From Henckelia pumila (Eukaryota; Streptophyta; Magnoliopsida; Lamiales; Gesneriaceae), in the NCBI RefSeq assembly GCF_033568475.1, contig NC_133121.1, forward strand, positions 78,016,589 to 78,080,588: a stretch of DNA of 64,000 nt, written 5' to 3'. The notes under the pieces were generated by a model, which searched no databases, was not told the origin of the DNA, and saw only the letters and a list, made by a program, of their open reading frames with translations. The position numbers and the translations under genes were made by a program. Shown one piece after another: positions 1-11,209 of this stretch (position 1 is the stretch's first letter; each line of letters opens with the position of its first letter).

Positions 1-2972
1 ATAAAACAAGCAGACTTCTTCAATCGATCGATCACTACGCAAATAGCATCGCATCCTCGAACAGATCGCGGTAGCTTCGTGACGAAATCCATAGAAATGT
101 GATCTCATTTCCATTTAGGAACAGATAGACTGTGCAATAGACCACCCGGTCGCTTCCGCTCTACTTTCACTTGCTGGCAGTTCAAACATCGAGATACAAA
201 CCTCGCAACATTGCTCTTCATTTTCTTCCACCAGAACTGATTCTTCAGATCGTTGTACATCTTACGACCTCCAGGATGAACACTGAACCGACTGCAATGA
301 GCCTTTCGGAGAATACGCTGCCTCAACTCCGAAATATCAGGCACAACAATACGGTTATTCACAAACAAAACGCCATCTCTAACCTGGAATTCAGACTGAT
401 GCCCAGATCTGACTTTCTATACTGAAACTTGAACGCTCGGATCAGATCTCTGTGCCTCTTTGATCGCAATCAACAACTCCGGCTCGGCTTGAATAGTAAA
501 CACTCTGATAGTCTTCCTATCTGTTTCAAACTCCAAACCAGAAGTGCAACATTCGTCGATCAACTGAGAAACACCGATAGTAGAAAGAGATAACGAACAA
601 AGTTTTCGACTCAAGGCATCTGCAACTACATTCGACTTTCCCGGATAATACTTGATTTCACAGTCAAAATCCTTCAACAGATCTAACCATATTCTCTGTC
701 TCATGTTCAGTTCTGCCTGTGAAAACAAGTACTTAAGACTCTTATGATCAGAAAAGATCTCAAATGACTCACCGTAAAGATAGTGACGCTAGATCTTCAC
801 AGCAAAAACAATCGCAGCTAGTTCAAGATCATGAACCGGATAATGAGTCTCGTGCGGCTTCAGCTGCCTCGATGCATATGCTATCACATGCTTATGCTGC
901 ATAAGAACACAGCCCAAGCCTCGGTTAGAAGCATCACAATAGACTATGAAACCTCCAGTACCCTTCGGAATAGAAAGAATTGAAGCACTGGTCAGTCTCC
1001 TCTTCAGATCAACAAAGCTAGCCTCGCAATCTGCAGTCCAGATAAAAGGCGCATTCTTCTGTGTCAGCTGGGTAATCGTCTTGGCAATAGACGAGAAACC
1101 CTCGATGAATCGGCGATAATAACCAGCTAAACCCATAAAGCTTCGGAGCTCAGGTACTGATGTTGGTCTAGGCCAATTCATAACCGCTTCAATCTTGCTG
1201 GGATCGACAGAAATCCCATCTCCAGAAATAATATGACCGAGAAAGACAACTTGATCCAACCAGAATTCACATTTAGACAGCTTGGCAAACAATTGCTCAA
1301 CTCGCAAAATCTGCAAGACGATTCTCAAGTGCTCTGCATGGTCAGTATGATTCTTTGAATAGATAAGAATATCATCGATGAAGATAATGACAAACTCATC
1401 TAAATAACGCTGAAAGATACGGTTTATCAAACCCATAAAAACCGCTGGAGCATTAGTCAAACCAAACGGCATGATTATAAACTCAAAGTGACCATACCTC
1501 GTTCTGAATGCGGTCTTAGGAACATCTTCCTCTCGCACTCTCAGCTGATGATAACCTGATCTCAGATCAATCTTTGAGTAGACAGAAGAACCCTGCAGCT
1601 GATCAAAAAGTTCATCTATTCGGGGTAAAGGATACTTGTTCTTGACTGTAGCCTGATTCAGTTGACGGTAGTCGATATAGAGCTGCATAGAACCATCCTT
1701 CTTCCGAACAAAAAGAACAGGAGCACCCCAAGGCGATACACTAGTTCTGATGTATCCCTTGGCAATCAAATCCTCAAGCTGCTCCTTCAACTCTCTTAGT
1801 TCAATAGGTGCCATACGATAAGGAGCTTTGGAGATGGGTTGAGTACCTGGCACTAAGTCGATGTTGAATTCAATCTCTCGAATATGCGGCAATCCAAGAA
1901 CATATTCCGGAAACACATCAGCAAAATCTCTAACCACTGGTATATCAACCAATTCAGGGCTATATTTCAGTACATCAACTGCATAAACCAAAAATCTCTC
2001 TGCACCTCTCTGTAACAAACGAGTCATAAATAACACTGAAATCAAAGGAATTCTAGATCGAGAACACTTACCAAAGAATTTCCACTCGTCTGCCATCTCA
2101 GGTCTGAATCTGACAATCTTCAGGAAACAATCGACCGTTGCCCTGTACTTGGTTAAAGCATCTATACCGACTATACAATCAAAATCCAACAATCCAAACA
2201 CAATACAGTCGAACTCTAACAGATTCCCCTCAAAACAGAGTTCACAGTTCCTGACTATTCTGACAGAAACAATTCCTCCACCCAAAGGTGAAGTAACAGC
2301 TACTACAGTAGGTAACAACTCAGTAGGCAAAGCATGCAATAACACAAATTTCTTAGAGATAAAGGAATGGGAAGCACCTGTATCTATCAAAACATGGGCA
2401 GAATAACCAAAAATCGAACAGTTACCTGCTATAACATCATCAGGAGCTGCCTGAGCCTGATCCTCTGTCAAAGCAAAGACTCGTTCTTGTTGTCTCGGAG
2501 GCTGGTTTGCACTAGAGCTACCTTCATGTCGGTTCTGCTGCTGAGGCTGGAAAGAGTGCACTGCAGAAGAGTGCCTCTCAGGCTGAGCTGTAGGTCGAGA
2601 TGAACTTCCACTTTGAGCTCGATCTCTGTTATGCTGAGGGCACACCTTAGAAAAGTGTCCCGGTTGTTGACAGGTGTTGCAGTTACCAAAGACTCCCACA
2701 CACTGATCTGGTGAGTGCCTACCTCCACACTTGTTACAATACAAAGAAGTTGATCCAGAACTCTGTCCTGAACCGAACTGCTTGGAACCACTGGAACTAG
2801 AAGAACTGTTCCCTTGCCTCTTGAACTGTTTTCCTATTGCTTTGTACTGATCCCTTCTGTTTCCCCCACTGTTTCCACCTTCATAATTCTGTTGTTGGTT
2901 CTGAAACTGAGGTGGCTGATTCTGATGCTGAGATGGTTGGTTCTGAAACTGTCTCTGTTGCTGAGACACCAT
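1..2972 (-). pseudogene. gypsy A pol: gag zinc knuckles, protease, RT, RNase H, integrase (broken)
   Basis: In one continuous reading frame from 2972 down to 1 the order is: a Q-rich stretch, two zinc knuckles (CNKCGGRH.. and [14 protein letters not shown] near 2740-2650), the protease [12 protein letters not shown] (about 2390), reverse transcriptase with [10 protein letters not shown] (about 1370), RNase H starting [10 protein letters not shown] (about 940), then the integrase HHCC domain (HPGGRKMY to CLNCQQVK, 290-175) and the start of the catalytic core (DHISMDFVT, 101-75). The product would copy the element's RNA and integrate the cDNA. In-frame stops lie at 786-788, 414-416 and 102-104. 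At 786 and 102 the stop replaces a tryptophan expected in the family (KIWRHYL, KWKWDH). The polyprotein cannot be made whole. The remaining integrase and the chromodomain are outside the window. Confidence 0.9.
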
Positions 2973-3412
2973 CTAATTACCTCTCTGCCTCCACAAGCCT
3001 GCTTTCTCTCCCTTTGCGTGATCCGCAAAGTTATCTGGCCTAGCAGTGTTCACCAACGTGAAGATGTCGGGATTCAAGCCGTTGATAAACTGATCGACTT
3101 TGGCTTCTTCATTGTCGGCAATGTGCGGGGCAAAATGCAACAAGCTGTCAAACTTGGCTACGTACACCTCAATGTTCAGATTCCCTTGCCTCAGATTGGC
3201 AAACTCGGCTCCCTTTTCCTTTTGGTACGAAACAGGAAAAAACCGCTTATAAAACTCATGATCCACCAGTTTTTGGCAACACCACGCAGCTGATGAATGA
3301 CTAGCCTGGTTCGGCGGTCATCTGTATAATCAAGGGAATCGAACAGCTGATCAATGTCATCCAACCAACTCTCACAGTCAACTGGATTCTCAGTACCCAT
3401 CAACAAAGGCGG
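2973..3412 (-). pseudogene. gypsy A gag, central and C-terminal part (deletion and stop)
   Basis: Retrotransposon gag capsid region. 3412-3247 reads PPLLMG..NPVDCESWLDDI and on to VAKNWW in one frame. 3266-2973 reads EFYKRFFPVSYQKEKGAEF and on to RRQRGN in a different frame. Family members carry about 15-20 residues between the tryptophan pair and the FY.RFFP motif, so a short deletion with a frameshift lies near 3245-3265 (inferred). An in-frame TAG at 2970-2972 separates this segment from the zinc-knuckle segment that follows. The right-hand end at 3412 is the copia insertion point; the missing N-terminus is at 13074-13196. Confidence 0.85.
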
Positions 3413-3417
3413 ATTAT
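3413..3417. repeat. Left target-site duplication of the copia element (ATTAT)
   Basis: The five bases before the 5' LTR are ATTAT and the five after the 3' LTR (13074-13078) are ATTAA. They match at four of five positions, as expected for a 5-bp copia duplication with one later mutation. Keeping one copy restores the gypsy gag reading frame. Confidence 0.8.
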
Positions 3418-5281
3418 TGTAAGAGTGGGTGCCCAGTGAGCCAACTGTGTGGCTATGGGTTTTGTTGACTCTTTGTATAAACAATCTTTTGTTTAATATT
3501 ATTTACACTTTTATGGCAATGACTTTATATTACTTCATATTGTTATATTGTGATATACTATTGTTGTTTTGATAAAGACCTTGAATATACTATAGTGTAT
3601 GTAAGATGTGGTAGAACATGGAGATGTCTATCATGAAATACATCTTATAGTCACTGTATATTCTAAAACCGTTCCTAGTCGATTGAGCCGTCCGATAATA
3701 AGGATAAGGATCGCTCGAGTTTGAGACTAGCATTTGCGATGCGGAGTACCACGTTTCATTGGTAGGGAACATGGAGATGTTCGAAGCATGCAAATGGATA
3801 TTCATAGGATGAATAGTCGAACTACCCTATCCGGACTTTCCAAGTGGTTATCACTTATCGAGTGGATAAAGTCCGCGGTTTTGGTTGTACACCATTAGTC
3901 CTTACGACTTGAAACATCATGGAGACTCTATATGCTAGTACTGTGCTTTGACTCGTTTACCGACTCTGAGGGGGTCATCAGGTGTCGAGATTGGGTACAG
4001 TTACGACACATATAGGAGTCAATGCATTGTTGTCAAGGATTCACCACATACTTGCGAGTGTGGATATCCTATGCGATCTGAGGAGATATTAGTGTGACAA
4101 ATCTCTGGCCAGAGTACTTGATGTGATTTAAGAAATGGTTTCTTAGTAGCACATGCGATGTCACTAATTTGATCTTCAAGATGTATTGCATAGTTATCGA
4201 ATCTTGAGCGACTCTCGATATACCAATGGTTGTTGATTCGATCGGGATATATGGATGAAGGGACCGTACTGTACGTTAACCAAAATCTACTGGTTCTTGT
4301 AGGCACTATCAGTGATACCTAGGGAATCATGGGGCGATGTTGCTAGGCGCTTTACCATGATTCGTTGGGCAAGTCGGAAAGTGTTGTTCCGAGTCACAAG
4401 GAGTTGTGAGCCCACGGCTAGCTGTATCCCTGAACCATTGAGGGTCACACAGTGTAATGGAGTTTTAATCCCCGTTGAGATAGTTAAATTTAAAGAGTTA
4501 AATTTAATGAACTAAGGAGTTGGACTTCTTAAATAAGAGTAAGGGAGTAGGATTTCCTAAAATGACATAGGGATGGACATTTTTGGAAACCACTGAATTC
4601 GGATTCAGGAAAATTTATTTTGACTTTAAAACGTGCAGAAATAGTTTCTGTGCACATTGGTGAAATCGTTTCATCAATCGGAGTCACGATGAATTTTATA
4701 TTAATTTCTGAACGAGCGGGCTTTGCTTGTCGGGCCCCAGCTTATGACTAATGGGCCCTAAGGTGTTAGTGGCCTGCATTATAAATAAGTTATTTCAGTA
4801 CAGAAATTACACACAACAGGTCATTATTTTTTAGAGCAATTTTCGAAAACCCTACCCTCTCAAAACCGATCGGCCGTCCCCTCCCTTTGCTCTGCCCGAG
4901 AAAATTCCGGTCTGTGATTTTGAATCGCAGTAAGGAATAACGAATCAGATTCGTGTAATCTCTTCGCAGAAAACTTCTGATAGATTTTCTAGTGCAATCT
5001 ATCAGAGGGATTAAACCTCTGTTCGTGGACCTGATTGAAGGCGTTCATCGGTTCCAGGGAGAGACAACAAGAGCAGAATTGTTCTGTTGGTGTCCATTAA
5101 TCTCGTTGCGAGATTTGAGGTAAAATTTATTTAATTGTTATTTAAATTTTACACATACAATAATTCAATCGTTGTATGGTTGATACCCACACCATGGAAT
5201 CGTTCCATGAGAAAATTTTTAAACTTCCGCTGCACCGGGTATCAATCGTAATTGGTCTGGGAACTCGCCAGTTTTCCAACA
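3418..5281 (+). repeat. 5' LTR of the copia element
   Basis: 1864 bp, starts TGTAAGAGTGGG and ends TTTTCCAACA. It matches 11210-13073 at all but two positions by eye. It should hold the promoter, transcription start and poly(A) signals. Short ORFs inside it (for example 3590-3805 and 4019-4306, minus strand) recur only because the LTR is repeated. Confidence 0.95.
4780..4787 (+). promoter_or_regulatory. Probable TATA box of the copia LTR
   Basis: TATAAATA in the last third of the 5' LTR. The same octamer sits at 12572-12579 in the 3' LTR and at 58609-58616 in the diverged solo LTR, so it is conserved in the family. Transcription would start about 30 bases downstream (inferred). Confidence 0.6.
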
Positions 5282-5282
5282 G

Positions 5283-5294
5283 TGGTATCAGAGC
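5283..5294 (+). other. Primer binding site, initiator tRNA-Met type (copia)
   Basis: TGGTATCAGAGC, one base after the 5' LTR end, is the complement of the 3' end of plant initiator tRNA-Met, the usual primer for copia reverse transcription. Confidence 0.9.
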
Positions 5295-5399
5295 CAGGTT
5301 GCTCAGATCAATCGATTGAATTAATCAATTGTACAAAATTTTTGAGTCTCGGTTTTTGAAACAAAATAAATATTTTTAATAAAAAAAAAATTTTTTTTT

Positions 5400-5765
5400 C
5401 CGGGGGGCGAAACCCGGGCAGCGATTGGATCGCTGCCCGGAGGGGGCAGCGATGGTCGCTGCCCCCAGGGGCGGCGCACGGCGCCGCCCAAAGGGGGCGC
5501 ACGGCGCCGCCCAGGGCGGCGACCGTCGCCGCCCAGGGCGGCGCACGGCGCTGCCCAGCGCAGCGCTGGGCGCTGCGCAGGGCAGCGCTCGGCGCTGCCC
5601 AGGGCGGCGCACAGCGCCGCCCAGGGGCGGCGCTCGGCGCCGCCCAGCGGCGGCGCCAGGCGCCGCCAGGGCAGCAAACGTTGCTGCCCTAAGGGGGCAG
5701 CCGGGCTGCCCCGGCCCGCGCCCCGGGTGCGGGCCGGCCCGGGAGTGTCCCGGGCGGCCCGCGGG
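5400..5765 (+). repeat. GC-rich palindromic tandem repeat block in the copia leader
   Basis: About 365 bases made almost only of G and C, built from units such as GGGCGGCGCACGGCGCCGCC that recur every 20-25 bases and are close to self-complementary. The surroundings are about 70 percent A+T. Long ORFs called on both strands here are by-products of the GC bias and the repeat. Confidence 0.85.
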
Positions 5766-5989
5766 AAAAATTATATTTTTATTAATTTTAATATTTAAAA
5801 TTTTATTTTTGGTCCGGTCAAAAATTGTTTTTGATTGGTTCACGAGATTTCGGATCGAATTGTTCGAGTCCGTAAATTTTAAAATTGATTTTGGATAAAT
5901 TTGAATTTTTGGAAAATTTTAATATTTTATCCGTAAATTGAATTTTGAAATCAATTATTTTGTTACAATTGATGATAAGATATGATCTT

Positions 5990-6125
5990 ATGATATATTA
6001 GATAAAATATGATTTTATTTGTAAAATTGGATTTTATAGATAAAATATGATTTTATTTGATATGGAGATAAAATATGATTTTATATGTGAAATGTGATTT
6101 TATATATAAAATATGATTTTATCTT
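5990..6125 (+). repeat. AT-rich tandem array, ATGATTTTAT-type unit
   Basis: Roughly six variants of GATAAAATATGATTTTAT follow one another with small spacers. The unit is close to self-complementary (ATAAAAT/ATTTTAT). Confidence 0.6.
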
Positions 6126-6813
6126 GTTTAAATTTGAATTGCCACAGCATGTTATCCAATAAATTAATTTTGAATTAAATGTTATTGGATAAGGATGATC
6201 GATTGCCATGACCAATTTTGTAGGTGTATGTTAGGAATTTACATTTTGTCTTTATTGTTGTTGGTTTTATTAATGGGCCTGGTTTATGGCCCGATATGAA
6301 TGTCATATGTAATAAAAGTGGGCTTGGTTTATAGCCCGTTCCCACCCCCTAAAATGTATCCCCTACTTGTCATTGTTATTTAATTGTAAATACATTAGAT
6401 TTAGTGGGAGATCAAGATTTGAAGATGGTGGGCCCAGCAGACAATGAAGACTGAAGAAATGTAAATTGGAAGCATATGTAATAGGATTGCATTTGCATAC
6501 TGCATATTACCTAGGATTGGACTAAGACCCGTGATTGGCAACCACGGGTCAATTAGAAATGGAATCGATCATCCTATATAATATGTGATATTATGATTGT
6601 ATGCATGTTTAGACATAAATTGCGTGAATCCGGCAATGCATGCAATAAATTAAATATGATGAGACAAATATTTTTATAAATAAAATCCCTCATTTTAAAT
6701 ATGATTTAAAATTTATATCAAGATAAATAAAGGAAATTTAAATATTGTTTAAATGTTCCTACCTTCCATCAACGGTCAATGTATGTGATGCTACCCGCGG
6801 ATACGGTCCGGCT

Positions 6814-7090
6814 CATATTATTGGGGGGGCCCGTCCGTCGGAAAGCTGTACATTGGATCGACAAATGTTGTAAGTTGGGTGGAACTCTCATGGGATCGGC
6901 TCATATTATTGGGGAATCCACATGGCGACCGTCCATCACAACTTAATATTGATGGGTCATCTTGACATGTCACTTTAAACGGCGTCATATTATTGGGCCC
7001 TTATTGGACATGAGGTAAATACATGGGGGTTGCTTTGGAAGCAATTGGGCTCTACCTTTTGAGAATTATGGTTGGCTGATATTATTCGGG
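6814..7090 (+). repeat. Four copies of a CATATTATTGGG motif at about 88-bp spacing
   Basis: Motif starts at 6814, 6902, 6986 and 7078 (the last reads GATATTATTCGGG), spaced 88, 84 and 92 bases. The sequence between copies is only loosely similar, so this is a decayed tandem repeat or a spaced signal just before gag. Confidence 0.6.
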
Positions 7091-7280
7091 ACCATAAGTT
7101 TGTCAATTGGACTCCATGTTCTCACTAAGGAAAAAGTTTCCCGTTTTCACTAGAGGGTGGTGAAATCGTTAAAATAGTGGGAGTGAGATTCATAAAATTA
7201 AATTCGCCTATTTTATGTCTTAGTAAATTGTTAAACAATCATTGATATATGTCTGTTTTTCCTTTTCAGTATTTCATACA

Positions 7281-10200
7281 ATGAATTCGCGAAATCCTTT
7301 ATTCTCGATCCTCGAACAAAACAAGCTGACTGGCGCCAACTATACGGAATGGTTCCGGAAGTTGAAGATTGTCTTAACTTCGGAGAAAATGCTCTACGTG
7401 TTAGAGAAAGCACCTCCGAAGGAAGCACCAGCTGACATAAGTCCGGAGGAATTGGCCAAACTTGATGCATGGTGTGACCATGACATCAAGACCAAATGCT
7501 ATATGCAAGCCTCGATGTCTGATGAACTCCAGAGGCGATTTGAGGACACGGTGAATGCTGCTGACATTCACACGCAACTCAAGGAACTTTTTGGGGCTCA
7601 GTCGAGGGCTGAAAGGTTCTCTACTGTTAAGGAGTTGATGACGTGCCGCATGCGTGAAGGGACTTCGGTCCGTGATCATGGGGTACGAGTGATTTGGCTC
7701 ATACAGAAGTTAGCGACCCTTGATTTGGTGTTGGAGCATGAACTCAATGTGGACTTGCTGCTTCTATCTCTTCCTTCTTCATTTGATGGATTCGTGATAA
7801 ATTTTAATATGAACAAGATAGAGGCCACCCTTGAAGAGATGGTCAATATGCTCGTTACATATGAATCCACACTTAAGAAGGATAAGCCAGCTTTCTTGGT
7901 GGGCTCCTCATCTTCTGCTAAGAAGGGGCCAAGTATGAAGGGCAAGAAACGTTCTGCCCCACCCAAGAAAGTGGAACCCGAGAAGAAGCAAAAGACAAAG
8001 GCTTCAAACGATGGAAAATCCAAGGATGTTTGCCATTACTGCAAGAAGCCGGGTCATTGGAAGCGCAACTGCAAGGAGTATCTTGAGCAGTTGGGAACTG
8101 CAAAGGGTATGTTCTATATCGAAATAAACATGTCACTTAATACAACTTCTTGGGTATTGGATACCGGATGTGGTTCTCACATTTGCAATGATTTGCAGGT
8201 GATGACAAGAAGTCGCAGGCTTAGAATGGGTGAGACCCAGCTGAGGCTCGGGAATGGTTCCAGAGTTGAAGCTACGGCCATTGGAGATGTTTGTTTGATT
8301 TTGCAGAATGGTTTTAAATTATTGTTGAGAGATGTTTTATTTGTGCCAGATTTAATTAAAAACATTATTTCTATTTCTATGCTTGATAGAGATGGTTATT
8401 CTTGTAATTTTGTGAATGGGATTTGCAGTATTTACAAGAATGAATGTTTAATTGGAAATGGACAACTTGAAAACGATCTATATAATTTAAAACTAAAAGA
8501 CGTTCCAGTGAATTGTATTGACAAACCGGCAACAACAAACAAAAGGAAAATCGATAGTCAAAACCCGGCAAACCTTTGGCACGCTAGACTAGGTCATATT
8601 TCCTCAAGGAGGATGAACAAGCTAGTGGGAGAGGGCATGTTTGATATGTCTGATATTAACTCTCTACCTACTTGTGAATCCTGCCTAAAAGGGAAAATGA
8701 CTAAATCTCCTTTTAAGGGGAAGCCTGAACGTAGTCAAAATCTGTTGGATTTGATCCATACAGATGTTTGTGGTCCATTTAGAGTAGGGACTCAACATGG
8801 CCACACCTACTTCATTACCTTTACTGATGATTATTCTAGGTATGGGTATTTATATTTAATGAAATATAAGTCTGAAGCATTTGAAAAGTTCAAAGAATTC
8901 AAGGCTGAAGTAGAAAACAAGCTAGGTAAAAGTATTAAAGCACTTCGATCGGATCGAGGTGGAGAATACTTGAGTACCGAGTTTTTGGACTATCTAAAAG
9001 AGAATGGGATTCTCTCTCAGTGGACTCCTCCTATGACACCACAGCTTAATGGTGTATCGGAGCGTCGTAATCGAACTTTGTTGGACATGGTTCGATCCAT
9101 GATGAGCTTCACTGAACTTCCACCTTCGTTTTGGGGCTATGCGCTTGAAACGGCGGTATTGTTGTTGAATAACGTCCACACTAAAGCAGTGGACAAAACA
9201 CCATACGAGTTATGGAATGGCAAAGCTCCTAAGTATTCATACTTGAGGATTTGGGGATGTCCTGCTTACGTGAAGCGGACAGTGGGAGATAAGTTGGATA
9301 GTCGATCCAGCTTGTGTTATTTTGTGGGGTATCCGAAGAATTCAATCGGATATTATTTCTATTATCCTGCTGAAACAAAGGTGTTTGTTTCACGGAATGC
9401 CACCTTCTTAGAGAAGGAGTTCTTATTGGATAAGAAAGGCGAGATGATGGAACTCGAAGAAGTTCGAGAAGAACCCGAAATACAAAATAACGATCCCACA
9501 CCTCAGGAACCATTGCTGGACACGCCTGCACCTAGAAGATCCGAGAGGACTTCTAGACCTCCAGTTCGATATGGTCTTCTTCTTGAAGAGGGTCAAGATG
9601 AACCCGACATTGGATGTGATCCAAGAAGCTTCAAGGAAGCAATTTCTGATGCGGATTCGAATTTATGGCTTGAAGCTATGCAATCAGAATTGGATTCGAT
9701 GCATACTAACCAAGTCTGGACTTTAGTGGATCCTCCCGATGGAATTGTTCCAATAGGGTGTAAATGGATCTACAAAAGAAAGCTTGGGCCTGATGGTAAG
9801 GTATTGACCTACAAGGCGCGATTGGTGGCTAAAGGTTATACTCAAAGGCAAGGAGTTGACTATGACGAAACCTTTTCACCAGTTGCAATGTTCAAGTCCA
9901 TAAGAATCCTTATTGCCATAGCTGCATGGTATGACTATGAGATATGGCAAATGGATGTGAAGACTGCTTTTCTTAATGGAGACATTAAGGAAGAAATCTA
10001 TATGAAGCAGCCTGAGGGGTACACATCCATGGGAAGCGAGCATAAGGTATGCAAGCTTCAGAGATCAATTTATGGTCTAAAACAAGCATCAAGAAGTTGG
10101 AACCAGAAATTTGATGAAACAATTAAAGACTTTGGTTTCATCAAGAACCCGGAGGAACCTTGCGTGTACAAGAAAGTAGTTAAGGATGCGGTGACATTCT

Positions 10201-11195
10201 TAGTACTTTATGTTGATGACATCCTACTCATTGGGAATGATGTAGGGATGTTGCAGTCAACAAAGATATGGTTATCAGGTAGATTTTCGATGAAGGATTT
10301 GGGTGAGGCATCCTACATTCTTGGGATACAGATCTATAGGGATAGATCTAAGAGAATGATAGGACTCACTCAATCAACCTACATCGATACCATATTGAAA
10401 CGGTTTTCAATGGATGGGTCCAAGAGAGGACATCTACCCATGTGTCATGGAGTTTCTCTATCCAAGTCTATGTGTCCCAAGACTGATGCAGAGATAGAGA
10501 ATATGACACATGTACCATATGCGTCAGCTATAGGTAGTATCATGTATGGGATGATATCTACCAGACCGGATGTAGCATTTGCTCTGAGTGTCACGAGCAG
10601 ATATCAGTCTAATCCTGGTCAGATGCATTGGAAAGCCGTGAAGGACATTCTTAAGTACTTGCGAAGGACTAAGAATATGTTCATGGTTTATGGAGGACGA
10701 GAACTCAAACTGGAAGGCTATACCGACTCTAGCTTCCAAAGTGATGTGGATGACTCGAAGTCAACCTCTGGATTTGTGTTCATGCTCAATGGCGGTGCTG
10801 TCTCTTGGAAGAGTTCCAAGCAGGACACCACAGCGGATTCCACCACTGAGGCTGAATACATTGCAGCATCAGCTGCTGCTAAAGAGGCCGTTTGGATGAG
10901 GAATTTCGTCCAAGAGTTGGGCGTCATTCCTGAATTTGTTGGTCCAGTCCCGGTGTACTGCGACAACACGGGTGCCGTTGCTCAAGCAAAGGAACCAAGG
11001 TCTCATCAAAGATCCAAACACGTACTGAGGAAATACCACATAATCCGGGAGATTGTGGAAAGAGGAGACATCAGTGTCGAACGAGTGGCCTCTGCAGACA
11101 ATATCGCTGATCCACTTACTAAGCCTTTGCCAGGACCATTGTTTGACAAACATCGCGAAGCAATGGGTCTACGTAGTATGACTAGTTGGCTATAG
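7281..11195 (+). CDS. Ty1/copia gag-pol polyprotein, intact
   Basis: Single open frame of 1304 aa from the ATG at 7281; an in-frame ATG at 7242 is also possible, but the family start MNSRNPLFSILEQNKL fits 7281. Domains in order: gag capsid (UBN2-like, WFRKLKIVL and on), zinc knuckle CHYCKKPGHWKRNC (residue 251), protease VLDTGCGSHIC (D at 294), integrase zinc-binding HARLGHIS...CESCLKGK (about 434-480) and catalytic core (HTDVCGPF, DRGGEY), reverse transcriptase (MDVKTAFLNG; YVDDILLIG at 977), and RNase H (TEAEYIAASAAAKEA, about 1187). It would package, reverse-transcribe and integrate the element. No stop or frameshift was found and all catalytic motifs are present. There is no second env-like ORF before the 3' LTR. 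Confidence 0.95.
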   Translation: MNSRNPLFSILEQNKLTGANYTEWFRKLKIVLTSEKMLYVLEKAPPKEAPADISPEELAKLDAWCDHDIKTKCYMQASMSDELQRRFEDTVNAADIHTQLKELFGAQSRAERFSTVKELMTCRMREGTSVRDHGVRVIWLIQKLATLDLVLEHELNVDLLLLSLPSSFDGFVINFNMNKIEATLEEMVNMLVTYESTLKKDKPAFLVGSSSSAKKGPSMKGKKRSAPPKKVEPEKKQKTKASNDGKSKDVCHYCKKPGHWKRNCKEYLEQLGTAKGMFYIEINMSLNTTSWVLDTGCGSHICNDLQVMTRSRRLRMGETQLRLGNGSRVEATAIGDVCLILQNGFKLLLRDVLFVPDLIKNIISISMLDRDGYSCNFVNGICSIYKNECLIGNGQLENDLYNLKLKDVPVNCIDKPATTNKRKIDSQNPANLWHARLGHISSRRMNKLVGEGMFDMSDINSLPTCESCLKGKMTKSPFKGKPERSQNLLDLIHTDVCGPFRVGTQHGHTYFITFTDDYSRYGYLYLMKYKSEAFEKFKEFKAEVENKLGKSIKALRSDRGGEYLSTEFLDYLKENGILSQWTPPMTPQLNGVSERRNRTLLDMVRSMMSFTELPPSFWGYALETAVLLLNNVHTKAVDKTPYELWNGKAPKYSYLRIWGCPAYVKRTVGDKLDSRSSLCYFVGYPKNSIGYYFYYPAETKVFVSRNATFLEKEFLLDKKGEMMELEEVREEPEIQNNDPTPQEPLLDTPAPRRSERTSRPPVRYGLLLEEGQDEPDIGCDPRSFKEAISDADSNLWLEAMQSELDSMHTNQVWTLVDPPDGIVPIGCKWIYKRKLGPDGKVLTYKARLVAKGYTQRQGVDYDETFSPVAMFKSIRILIAIAAWYDYEIWQMDVKTAFLNGDIKEEIYMKQPEGYTSMGSEHKVCKLQRSIYGLKQASRSWNQKFDETIKDFGFIKNPEEPCVYKKVVKDAVTFLVLYVDDILLIGNDVGMLQSTKIWLSGRFSMKDLGEASYILGIQIYRDRSKRMIGLTQSTYIDTILKRFSMDGSKRGHLPMCHGVSLSKSMCPKTDAEIENMTHVPYASAIGSIMYGMISTRPDVAFALSVTSRYQSNPGQMHWKAVKDILKYLRRTKNMFMVYGGRELKLEGYTDSSFQSDVDDSKSTSGFVFMLNGGAVSWKSSKQDTTADSTTEAEYIAASAAAKEAVWMRNFVQELGVIPEFVGPVPVYCDNTGAVAQAKEPRSHQRSKHVLRKYHIIREIVERGDISVERVASADNIADPLTKPLPGPLFDKHREAMGLRSMTSWL

Positions 11196-11196
11196 G

Positions 11197-11208
11197 GCAA
11201 GTGGGAGA
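11197..11208 (+). other. Polypurine tract of the copia element
   Basis: The run GCAAGTGGGAGA ends just before the 3' LTR start (TGTAAGAG at 11210). It is the expected plus-strand primer site. Confidence 0.8.
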
Positions 11209-11209
11209 T

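Larger units (their letters stand above)
5282..7280 (+). other. Long copia leader with three kinds of internal repeat
   Basis: About 2 kb between the primer site and the gag start, with no convincing coding frame. It holds a very GC-rich block (5400-5765), an AT-rich array of a GATAAAATATGATTTTAT-like unit (about 5990-6125), a stretch with GGGCCTGGTTTATGGCCC-like inverted motifs (6275-6335), and four CATATTATTGGG-type motifs about 88 bases apart (6814-7090). It could carry packaging or translation signals, but that is inference. Confidence 0.7.

Noticed and set aside
4019..4306. 95-codon minus-strand ORF, repeated exactly at 11811-12098
   Set aside because: Repeated because it lies in both LTRs; the diverged solo LTR at 57231-59056 does not keep it open.
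5376..5898. Ala/Arg/Pro-rich ORFs of 118-157 codons on both strands
   Set aside because: They exist only because the GC-rich repeat lacks stop codons in several frames; no conserved domain, and the block is the untranslated leader of a copia element.
6814..7090. CRISPR-like array of short spaced motifs
   Set aside because: Motif is 12 bases, spacers are related and about 75 bases, and the context is a plant retrotransposon leader.
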